From: Pagrus major | Lineage: Eukaryota; Chordata; Actinopteri; Spariformes; Sparidae | Direction: 5' to 3' | DNA length: 64,000 nucleotides | Assembly (NCBI RefSeq): GCF_040436345.1 | Contig: NC_133216.1 | Coordinates: forward strand, 18,853,292-18,917,291 | The notes under the pieces: generated by a model | Seen by the model: only the letters and a program-made list of their open reading frames with translations | Databases searched by the model: none | What the model was told of the DNA's origin: nothing | Made by a program: the position numbers and the translations under genes | In this document: piece by piece, positions 55,101-64,000 of the stretch | Position numbering within the stretch: position 1 is the stretch's first letter | Layout of the letters: every line of letters starts with the position of its first letter

Positions 55101-55852
55101 CTAAGGCTGAAACAAAATTTAATACATTTTTTCTCTGAAAATTATACAAATGTGCAGAAATGGGTAATATTCCACTTTTAGCTTAGTGGGGTCTGTAGGC
55201 TTACAGATAGACCTTTCCACAGCAGACATTTTGAATTGTCATAAAAGAAAAAGCACAGGTGTTGCCAATAAAGTTAACAGTGACTCTGTCCTATTCATGT
55301 GTCCCTGTAAGTCATGACAGTACTACAGTGAGACAGCATGCACAATACCAGAAACCTGAAACTACAGCATCTTGGAATTCAGCCAATATGGATTTTATTA
55401 ATTACAATGCAAGATTACTCGAAGTGAAACTCTGGCATTGTTGTTGGTTTGCTGGGATGGTTCATGTATACATGAAGTGACTGATATTGGGAACTCAATA
55501 AATTACACGTATGCTTGTCTGATATTTCCGCTTCTTCTGCAGACACAGACTGTTCAGGAGGCTCTACAGCGAACTCTACAATTCTACAGACAACAAGAAA
55601 TCAGGTGAGACTGTCTGCTTCTGTCTGTCCCCGCACTCACTTGCTGTCTGTTTTCTGTCTTTTCTCAGTGTCCCTATCACTCATTTTCTCCCCTTTGCCT
55701 TTATTTTGTCAGTCTGTCCGTCACACATGTACACACCTGTTCAGGCTCCGATCCCATCACTGTCTCTGCTACCCCTCATTGTCCCTTATCCCTGTCCTGA
55801 CACAGTGAGACAGACACTTAAAAAGACACACTTCACCTTCACCTTTTGTCTC

Positions 55853-55914
<62 letters not shown>

Positions 55915-58900
55915 CCTTCATGTCAAAACAGTAGGATTCTGCTAAGAAGATTCAGCAAACAAACAACACGTGCTAACATTGTCCATGAAGCACAAACTGA
56001 CATCTTGGGCAACGTTATTGTGACACAAAGTATCCCAACAATTTCACATCAACCTAAAAGCAAATGATATTCCTTCTGTTGGACAGTACACATATTTGTA
56101 GCATAAAGGTTAGAAATCAAGCTTTTATTCTAATTCACTGGCCGACAAAATAAATCTGTGTGGGGGAGTGAAAGAGCAGTATTTGCTTCTCCCTTATTAC
56201 CACTGTAAAGGTGACCTTGAGCACATATCTTTGTCTTTTGTGGTCCAGCTGCTTCATTGGATCTGCTTAGTGAACCCACACAGGCTAATTAAACTGTTAG
56301 GTCATGCAAATCACAAAAAAACCCCGCACACATTACTCTTGCTTATTTGTTATCACCCCATTAAGTGGAAGAATGATTTTTGAAAATCTCAGCAGCAATG
56401 TGTCTTTCCAGGAAAAATGTCAGATTAACGTGTAACAGTCAAGTGTTTTGAGTGGATCTACTTTCCTACGAAGGAGTAATCTGCAAGAATTGGTGGCAGT
56501 ATGGTTTGTAGTGAAGAATTATGCAGTTTGATGGCTTTTGGTACAAACACATGCACGACAAAAGAAAAATTGCCCACGTTCAGGTGATAAGATGGAGGTT
56601 TCATCTTATTGTTAGCACCTTATTAGTCCTTCATATTTGCTGATCTTTTGGCTAATCATGGCTTATCCCATGTGTGTGTGTTTGGTTTTTGTGTCTTTGA
56701 CAGGTGTCAGGAAGTTGGCAGTGAGGAGCGCCGGAGAGAAAAGAGAGAGGATAAGTGCCCATTTCTAGAAAACTCTGGTTCAGAGGAAGACGTCCTACAA
56801 ATCCTTCAGTATATGGCCACCATACTGGGTAAGTATGTGAAGTAAAGTAAGATGGCTGTGTGTATTATTGTGTGTTTGACAGTTAGACAAGGTTATGAAT
56901 TTGTGTATGTATTCAGTTTATACTCTTCACCCCTCTGTTCCTGGCAGTGTTCTTTTCATATTGTTGCACGGGATCGATTGTACTGTACTGTGTTATTTTT
57001 AATACCACCAAGACACACGTAGGCACATGTCCTTTAGTATCAGTGTTGTTTGTTTACGTGTGTATGTCGACAATCCACCCTCAGAGACTAGACCTCTAAA
57101 ACACACTTTAGACACTTTTAATGAAAAAGGGAACTACAGTAACATGACCTAGGTAGCGCGCATACAGACACAAAAAATATTATTCACACATGCAAAAACA
57201 CACGCACACACTGTGTGACTCACTCTCGAGGCTTACACTGTCTCTGTGGCCTAACATGAAAAAAAAACACAAACACAGAAACACACAGTGTCCTTGTGAG
57301 TCACTCAGTACAGCTTCGTCCTCACAGATCTCTTCCTGCCTCTTTTTACAGTCCTTTACCTCCTTTTCTGTCCTGTCTTTCTGTTATGCAGAGCTACCAC
57401 CACTGAATGCATTAACTGTATACTGCTACTTTATTTAACTCCTCTGTCCTTCAGGCATCTTCTTATCTATCTGCATCACACATTTCGCCTCAGCTTTGCC
57501 TCCCCTCTCTTTGTCTTCTTCTGTCTTTGCCTGCAAATCCTCCCTCCTCCTCTCTTCATCTCTTTCAACCTTCCCTGTATGTTTTTCTATCGCCTTTTCC
57601 CCTCAGTCCCTCTGAGTTTAACCATTTATCCATCTATTTTATGCCACTTATCTGGGTGCGAGTCATGGTGGCAGCAGGCTAAGCGAGTAGCCTAGACATC
57701 CTTCTCCCCTGCCACCTCCTTCAGCTCTTCCAGAGGGATTCTGAGGAGTTCCCTGGCCAGATGGGATATATAATCCCTACAGCATGTTTTGGATCCAATA
57801 AATCCATGCCAGTGAAGACGTCTGTTCACAAACCACCTCAACTGACTTATTTCAATCAGAATGAGTATAGTTCTACTCTAAGCCTCTTCTTGATATTCAA
57901 GGTCCATCTTTTGTCCCAAGGGTTGAACCCAGCCATCCTGCAAAGAAACTCTCCTTTGGCCACTTTTATTTATGTCTTTTCTCAGTCAATACCCAATGTC
58001 CATGACCATGATAATTGAACATAAGAATGCAAATCAACTGAAAGCTTTCCCTTAAGTAATAGTACCCTCTTCCCCCCAGTAGTTTGGTAAAATACCCATA
58101 TCACTGTCGATGACACGCAAATCACCTGACCTCTCTCGCCTGTGTATCCCCTGTGTATATGCAGCTCTAAATGCAATGTGTCATAGTAAACTGATCTGAG
58201 TTTGTGAGTTCAGTTTTTAACAGGCTCATTGGACAACATGTGTCTTTGAGCAGATGAAAGGACTTTTTTGAGACACAGTGAGGTTTCCAAAGAGTTTAAC
58301 ACTTGGGTCACTGTAGTCACTGCACCCCCGAACGCAAAAATACCAACATTTCTTATGTGGGGTTTGGGCATGATGTTGGTTTAAGTTGTAAATGTGCGTT
58401 ATTATCTGTCTATCTCGACACCTTATTCCTAGCACCCATCATATCTTGAGCGAATTATGGCTGACTATATATTTAATATGGACTATATATCATATACATA
58501 ATATATATATGTTATTATATTTATATGTGATGCTGCTATGTTAAGGATTGCTGCTGAACAAAGTTTTGTTGTATTATGCAATGACAATATCTGTCCTGTC
58601 ACTTAACCAGAAGCAGCATTTTCCATGGTAACAGGATGCTAATCCTCTTTCATAGAGCGATTCATATGGCATATCATTCATTCATGAAGATTTAGGATAT
58701 TGTGTGAATACTACTAACACTGTTATTATTGCCAAGCCCACCTAGCTAACGCTTCTAAAGCCTTGAAACTATTGCCATTGCGTCAGTTGTTATGACACTA
58801 GTATCACCCATAATCGTTTTACCAGTAACTTCCCAGTGACCTCCCCTTCTTCTTCTTTCTTTCTTTCTTTCCCTATATGTCTGTGAAGTTGTGCCCTACT

Positions 58901-60445
58901 AAGTCATTATCAATCCTTTCTGAATTTTGGTTTTGTTCTTGTACATTTTTGGATTGTTCTGATTTTGTTCTATTTCATGGTGTCAGGTTTTATTTATATT
59001 AAATGCCAATGTTTATTTTGCCATAATCCTTTAATCCTAATTTTTCTCAGTTATGATTCCGTCTGTAGGCATGTGACATGATTATTTTACCTTATCAATA
59101 TTCATTACTTAGCAAGGCTTTGATGTTTGATTACTTTGAACACTGATCTTCTGTGGTTGATATGCTTAGAATTATTTTTGCTGAATTTAAATCTTGGCCA
59201 AAACACGACACGGAGTAGAGGTAACATCTCATGTAAAAGGAAGCTGTAACAGGAAATTATTATACATAGAGTGTGGCAAATTAAGTGCAGATTTCTGCAT
59301 TGAGAAATAATACTGAAAGACAGTGAACCTAGATGCAAGTCTGCAGAATGGTTAATGGCATGTCTCCTCAATCATATTGCTTTTGGTCAGTGTAGGTATT
59401 TATTTGTGTGCATGTTGGCAGGTTAGATTTATTGTTGTGTATCACAGTCTATGATGTTGATAATTTGTGTGTATCCTCAGAAGAGTGCAATTCTGTATTG
59501 CTGACATCAGTGTTTTGCTCCTCCTATTTCTCAGGAGTACCATTCTGTGAGCTGCGAGAGCATTTCGGAGAGGAGTTCTTTGGCCTATGCTTTGAAGAAA
59601 ATGAGCGAGTGCTTCGGGCTGTGGGCGGCAACCTCCAGGACTTCTTCAATGGCTTTGACGCCATTTTGGAACACATTCGCACCTCCACGGGGCGGCGTGC
59701 CTCATCTGAGAGCCCTTCCTTCCAGTGCAAAGATCCCCACGAGGAGGAGAAAGGAAGAAGAAAATTGGACAAAGTTGGAGAGCAAGGAGAAAGAGATGGA
59801 AGAGGAAAGGTGTTGCTTCTTCATTGTTTCAACCCTGCCCCTGTTGTTGGATTGGTCATGCCAGGGTTAATCCGTGCAGTTGCCAGGCGGATCTTTCATT
59901 CAGAAGTTGAGGTGGAAGAGGTGCCACCTCTAACTCCCTTATTGCCCAATGAAGATATAAAACACACAGACGGTGACTCCGCAACCCCCACCCCGACTGC
60001 GTCCCCCACTGCCTCACCCTCCTCGTCCCCATCCCCTCCCTCTCCTTTCCCGACCTCTGTTCCCACAGTTTGCTTGTCTTTCCAAATTCAGGAAACACGA
60101 CCTCCTTCCCTCTGCTCCTTCCCAAATGCTGCCTCGGTGACCACTAAACGCACCCCCCCCTCACTCTCAACCAACCCCAGTGATCTGCGCATCGGCCTGG
60201 CCACGTTTTGCCGTGCCTTTCCATTTCACCTTGTTCTGGGGCCTCGAATGGAGTTACTGCAGCTTGGAGAAGGGTTGAGGAGACAGGCTCGCATTGAGCC
60301 TCACCGGAACTTCTCATTCAGGGACTGTTTTGAGATTGTCTCGCCCAAGATGGAGCCTTCGTTCCAGGGCATACTCCTGAGGCTTGCATCCCCTTTTACA
60401 ATCCGTACCAGACCTGACACCACGCAGGCTGGCACCAAGGAGAAG
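46437..60445 (+). CDS. gucy1a2: GUCY1A2, soluble guanylate cyclase subunit alpha-2 (5' part, 4 coding exons)
   Basis: Coding exons 46437-46748, 55543-55604, 56704-56828, 59535-60445 join in phase to 470 codons with no stop; the gene runs off the window. The start RKISSESFSSSVGSD and the RRRRVNLDSLGESLRRLT block match human alpha-2 (RKISSESFSSLGSD, RRRRVNLDSLGESISRLT) and set it apart from alpha-1. Exons 2-4 give the H-NOX-like N-terminal domain (EEFFGLCFEENERVLRAVGG, 181-198) and the first part of the PAS/HNOBA domain (FCRAFPFHL, 391-399; CFEIVSPKMEPSFQ, 431-444). Alpha subunits pair with beta-1, which carries the haem; the dimer makes cGMP on nitric oxide binding, with alpha-2 mainly in nervous tissue. 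Missing here are the end of the PAS region, the coiled coil and the cyclase domain. Exon 4 carries two insertions absent from human. Intron 1 is 8.8 kb. Confidence 0.95.
48936..49015 (+). mobile_element. 3' tail of a non-LTR retroelement with (ATT)n end
   Basis: TAAAGTGTCTTTGTGTACCC, then AAAAGCGCTATATAAAATAA and an ATT run of nine or ten units. This ending, with a microsatellite in place of poly-A, is a familiar 3' tail of fish LINE/SINE copies. The 5' part is not recognisable. Confidence 0.7.
50468..50686. mobile_element. Fold-back hAT-like MITE with perfect 8-bp target duplication
   Basis: GTCTAGTG occurs at 50460-50467 and 50687-50694. Between them, a left arm (TTTTTCCAATTCTGGTCCTT, CATGTTTTAGATGTTTCCC, ACACACCTGATTCAAATGA) mirrors a right arm (TCATTTGAATCAGGTGTGT style, GGGAAACATGTAAAACATGC, GAGGACCAGGATT). 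The 219-bp element has no ORF. Confidence 0.9.
50945..51008. repeat. (TCAC)n microsatellite
   Basis: Sixteen uninterrupted tetranucleotide units. Confidence 0.95.
52097..52132. repeat. (GT)n microsatellite
   Basis: Eighteen GT units inside GUCY1A2 intron 1. Confidence 0.94.
55543..55604 (+). CDS. gucy1a2: GUCY1A2 coding exon 2
   Basis: A 62-base exon encoding TQTVQEALQRTLQFYRQQEI (human PQTIQQTLKRTLQYYEHQVI). Acceptor ttctgcag, donor ATCAG|gtgaga; ends in phase 2. Confidence 0.95.
55605..56703 (+). other. GUCY1A2 intron 2
   Basis: About 1.1 kb, starting pyrimidine-rich with a CT repeat at 55855-55909. No gene recognised. Confidence 0.6.
55855..55909. repeat. (CT)n microsatellite
   Basis: About 27 CT units inside a wider pyrimidine-rich stretch. 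Confidence 0.94.
56704..56828 (+). CDS. gucy1a2: GUCY1A2 coding exon 3
   Basis: Encodes a charged segment and then GSEEDVLQILQYMATILG, matching human NKEEIEDVSGILQCTANILG. The charged part ERRREKREDK differs from human. Acceptor ttgacag, donor CTGG|gtaagt. Confidence 0.93.
56829..59534 (+). other. GUCY1A2 intron 3
   Basis: A 2.7-kb intron. About 57622-58015 is a decayed dispersed repeat, and an AT-rich patch lies at 58460-58530. No recognised gene. Confidence 0.65.
57622..58015. mobile_element. Decayed copy of a widespread teleost repeat, probably LINE-derived
   Basis: Blocks in the expected order: CCATCTATTTTATGCCACTT, GGTGGCAGCAGGCTAAGC, TGCCACCTCCTTCAGCTCTT, GAGGAGTTCCCTGGCCAGA, CCACCTCAACTGACT, GTTCTACTCTAAGCCTCTTC, GAACCCAGCCATCCTGC and CCATGACCATGATAATTGA. 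These follow a repeat common in fish genomes with about 25% change. Orientation within the parent element is not resolved. Confidence 0.65.
59535..60445 (+). CDS. gucy1a2: GUCY1A2 coding exon 4 (H-NOX-like end and first part of PAS domain)
   Basis: A 911-base exon encoding residues 167-470. Conserved blocks: ELREHFGEEFFGLCFEENER, RVLRAVGGNLQDFFNGFDA, LHCFNPAPVVGLVMPGLI, DLRIGLATFCRAFPFHLV, LLQLGEGLRR, CFEIVSPKMEPSFQGILLRL. A Lys/Glu/Arg stretch (residues 235-258) and a Pro/Ser/Thr stretch (310-342) are extra relative to human. Donor GAGAAG|gtaaag, phase 0. Confidence 0.96.
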
Positions 60446-63400
60446 GTAAAGAAACCCTACAGATGACACTGTTTCTCACTTGCTGCTTTTATTATTGTTT
60501 TTTTTTAATGAACATGGCCAGGATAGGGAAGGCACCATGCCATTTGCAGTACCACAGTAAGCTTCATGATAAAACCCACCCATTTTAGTAGCACATTATT
60601 TATTGTTAATTTAGGTTGTGCACTTTGATACATGATGTACTCAGCTTGTGTCACAATCAAGTACAAAACTTTCTGTACTGTAAATGTTATGTTATCAAAT
60701 GTAAGTTTCAACACTGGAAGCTTGTGCAAGAAGGCCACAGTTTGATTCATTTTCTGGTTTGTTACAAATGTCCCCAGTGAATGCTGACACACAGATTTAC
60801 AGAGTGTTCTCTTCAGGAAGAGGTCTGTAAAGACAGAGTGCAGTGTCCGAGTTTGGTATTGTTGAATACATAAATTATTCAGTTCTTAGACTAAAGTTTG
60901 AGTGTAGCATCTTCAAAAAAATAAAGAAAAATCAGACTGCTGATGCCACAGCACACCCGCAAGCCAGTGACGTATATGCATGGGAGGAATGAGGTTTGAA
61001 CTGGTTCCAGTTTGCCGGAAACAATTAATCAATCCGAGTTGTATGCTATATCCAGTTCTTTATTGATTGGATGGTCTCTGCGGGCTGTCAGTGTCAGCAC
61101 CAAACACCCTGACACTAAACAGAACTGACAGAAAGGAGACTGATCAGCCCAGCCGCAGTGCTGTGCTATGCTGTGTTGTGTGTGTGTGTATGTGGACTAT
61201 GTTTGTGTATGGACTATTATTTTTTATAACACAGTTGTACCAATTCATTCTGAATTAAAGGTACAGTTATAGTGGAAACACACTGATTGAGGCTGCACTA
61301 CAGGGGAAAAAGCATGTCTACTATTGCAGTGCACAAGTGGTACTGTTCTAGGTTGGGAAGCTCTTGAAGGATCATGTCCTGTATTTCCTCTGTAATTGTT
61401 TTGGTGTTGGAAGGTTTAAGTTGTGGTATTTGTTCCACGTATATACCTGTCGGTCTTAGTTTTGGTTCTAGTGCTGTAAGTGTTTGCAGCACTATTATTT
61501 ATATCAAGGTACCTATGCACTGGGCCTGCTCTTGCTAGATGTTCAGTTCAACAGGGGTGGTATGGCCGATTTATTGACTTGGCTTTTTTCCGGCTACAAA
61601 TTATTGTTATTATATCCACTCCACATCCATCGGTACGTCACTACATTAGTGCGTCACTTGTACTTGTGAACTTGAAGCTATGAGAAATTCTGTTTGAGTG
61701 AACACCACAAAAGTGAATCATTTGTATGGGCTCCTCTCACTAAAGTTGTTTGCACTGCAGTGTATTGTAAAAAAAAGATAAGATAGTGTTTCAGCTTTGT
61801 GTACATGGATCTCTAATTGGGTAAATTTTGGTCTGGCTTTGACCAGAAAAAAAAACCCAGGGGGATCCCATACATATATACTCCATATATATAACATACT
61901 GCAATGCTCACATTCCACATACCCTCAGGAGTAGCAGCAGGATTCTCCTCTTCACAGTTAGAGAGTAGATGAAAGCTAGAGAGGAGATGTACTGTAGCGG
62001 TACTCAGCTCTGTCAGTGTCACTCATAAATTCTCTATCATTTGCACTCCCTCTCTGCTGCTTACCAGTCTCCAGCTTTTCTCTCCCACAAAGCTTTCCCG
62101 ATTCTCCTCTTGCATATTCCCAGCTTTTCACTTATGCGATCAGACGGAGAATTCATTCAAAAAGGGGTTATAGCTGTCAAAAATTGAAATGCGACAACAA
62201 TTGCTCCAAAAATGCTTCCTCTTTCATAAGTGGTCCCCTTCCTCCTCAATTAGTATGAGTTCCATGACAAGACTTTACCCTGCTTTTTCTGTTTCACCTC
62301 ATATGTCTTGGGTTGCACAGATTGGATAACTCAAAAATATGTATTTCCCCGTTGCTGCTAATAAGCTTTTACATTTTATGATGGAACTGTATCTTAGTTT
62401 ATGTCATTAAACATTTTTTTTTAATAATTTTGGGGGATGTTTTCTGAAGGACTTTTAGGGATCTGAGGACATTCAGTTGTAATTTTTGATAAAAAGCTGA
62501 TGCTTATATTTTGAAAGCGTTGGTTTACTTTACTTACTGAACACATCCTTAGTACAAGAGTCCAAGACACAATAATAACATTCCTTTGCTTTTAGATCTA
62601 TTAATCGTATTGATGGCATTGTAAATTGCTGTTTCCTCACTGATCAAAATAGTATGTTTTTGTTGCTTTTACAACATAAAAAACATTGTTTTTTAAAAAA
62701 AATTTAAATAAGCAAATTCATAATATTAGACTTCTAGCCTTTTTAGATGCCAGATGAGTGGGGTGGCCAGCCTACATAAATTACATCGAGTTAAGGATGA
62801 GCTGAAGTATCTGTGCTGTGGTTCTGTGCGTTGGCCCTATAATCGTCTGTCTTTCTCATCTCACCACAGAAGAGATACGTAGAAAAGGTACTTCAGCACA
62901 TTCATGCTGGTTACACTGAGTCAGTGTAGCTTCCCTTTCTATTCCCTTTTTTTGTGTGTTGTCACCTGTGATCAGAACCTGGCACTACACTGAAATTGAG
63001 GATAGACACTACCTCCAAGCTGCAAACACCATCAACTAGACAACTGAAAGATCTGTTGCAGTATGGGTTTGTGTTTCTTTATCTTTGCCATATGAATCTT
63101 GTGTCACCTGGGCAGAGAAGCAGAACAAAGAGAAAGAGAAGAGAAGGATGGGCTGACATTTTCACCAGAAAGGGCAGCGAGAGAAGGCGACAGGCCAAGG
63201 TAAAGAGGCCACAAAAGAGCAGTCCCCTGCGCTGCACTGTGTGTGTGTATTTTAGTGGCCTGTAGTGGATTTTCAGTTTGACTCCTTTCCTGTCTTCGCC
63301 CAGGGACATGGGCTGTGCAAGAGACATCAAGACCTACTGAAAAGGTCAAATTGCATCTTTCTCTATCTGCTTAGTGTGAGCGCTGTGGTCAGCACACAGG

Positions 63401-64000
63401 GGAGTGGACACAGGTTGTACTGTCAAAAGCTGTCATCTAACCAGTGCGCCATATTTGTTTGTTGGTTGGTTGGTTCATCAGTAGAATTACACAAAATATA
63501 CTTGACAGATTTCCCCGAAACTTGGACTAAGTTTTATGGTTTTCAGACATAACACACAAGGTAACATTCATGTGGAATTTAACCTACTTGATGACTATAA
63601 CCGGGAAAACATAAATGTTGCTGCCGATTGTTTGGGCCAAGCTGTGGATGAAGATGTACTCACACTATGTGCTGATTTTTCTTTCTTTCTTTTAAAAATA
63701 ACAGGATGAATAAGACAGAGAATCCATGAATCACAACACCTACCTCCAGTAGTGATGCCATTGCTGTAAACAGCCAAAAGTTCCCAGACTCTTTGGGTCA
63801 CAGAGTCAAAATTCTGGATTAGTCAGTGCTTTTTTATGCTCCTGAAAGTCCAAGTGAATAATATGTGTGGATGTTAGATGTTAGAAAAAAAATATAGCAA
63901 GAGCTGAAGCCTAGACGAGCAGTCGGTTTCAGCTGATTTTGAACGGTAACAGATCCTACTTTTCTCTATGACTTTTGTACCCAATGTAATAGGCTAGTTA
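60446..64000 (+). other. GUCY1A2 intron 4 (runs beyond the window)
   Basis: No exon encoding the expected MEVKGQM.. or ILFLGSPCVD.. continuation is present, so the next constitutive exon is outside. Two phase-compatible, splice-bounded stretches lie here (62870-62929 and 63116-63199), of uncertain meaning. The rest shows nothing I recognise. Confidence 0.65.

Larger units (their letters stand above)
46749..55542 (+). other. GUCY1A2 intron 1
   Basis: An 8.8-kb intron. It contains a retroelement tail with an ATT run (48936-49015), a fold-back hAT-like element with perfect 8-bp duplications (50468-50686), a TCAC repeat, a GT repeat (52097-52132), and at about 52540-52830 CCAAACCCGAC-type text typical of another dispersed repeat. 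No second gene recognised. Confidence 0.7.

Noticed and set aside
61298-61492. 64-codon - strand frame with protein-like composition in GUCY1A2 intron 4
   Set aside because: No recognisable family, no neighbouring exon-like pieces, and short enough to be chance; it may be a transposon remnant.

Overview
This window is nuclear DNA from a ray-finned (teleost) fish. Three multi-exon vertebrate genes lie head to tail on the + strand, split by GT-AG introns. The non-coding DNA is full of long CA/TG microsatellites, TTAA-flanked miniature elements, hAT-like fragments and a tRNA-derived SINE of the kinds common in teleosts. No prokaryotic, organellar or viral gene was seen. The gene order ALKBH8 - CWF19L2 - GUCY1A2 matches the order I know from human 11q22.3. 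The species cannot be named from the sequence alone.

Layout. 1-2568: no recognised gene; AT and GAAA repeats. 2569-13084: ALKBH8, complete, 12 coding exons, 687 codons (RRM, AlkB oxygenase and methyltransferase domains). 13199-16349: intergenic, with an inverted second copy of the miniature element found in ALKBH8 intron 1. 16350-37132: CWF19L2, complete, 19 coding exons, 990 codons. 37361-45300: intergenic, with a TTAA-flanked MITE, an AT-rich array built on GTTATAAC palindromes and split by a SINE, a large fold-back element, and unique blocks that could be conserved non-coding DNA. 45300-60445: leader and first four coding exons of GUCY1A2 (470 codons). The rest of its PAS region, the coiled coil and the cyclase domain must lie beyond 64000.

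I built each coding model by joining exons at GT/AG sites and checking that the reading phase carries through every junction and that the joined protein follows the known family order. ALKBH8 and CWF19L2 close exactly with no leftover bases. ALKBH8 modifies the tRNA wobble uridine, CWF19L2 is a spliceosome-linked Cwf19/HIT-like protein, and GUCY1A2 is the alpha-2 subunit of the nitric oxide receptor. They share no pathway, and their proximity is inherited synteny rather than an operon.

I found no clearly new biological system. The points most worth checking are: overlapping out-of-frame upstream ORFs at the ALKBH8 and GUCY1A2 start codons; a 19-bp perfect hairpin in ALKBH8 intron 7; a roughly 94-bp CA tract beginning 8 bases inside an ALKBH8 donor; an in-frame 84-bp duplication in the CWF19L2 Arg/Asp/Glu exon; lineage-specific insertions in GUCY1A2 exon 4; possible alternative exons in the last GUCY1A2 intron; the palindrome-based array at 40.2-41.8 kb; and several transposon insertions with readable target-site duplications.
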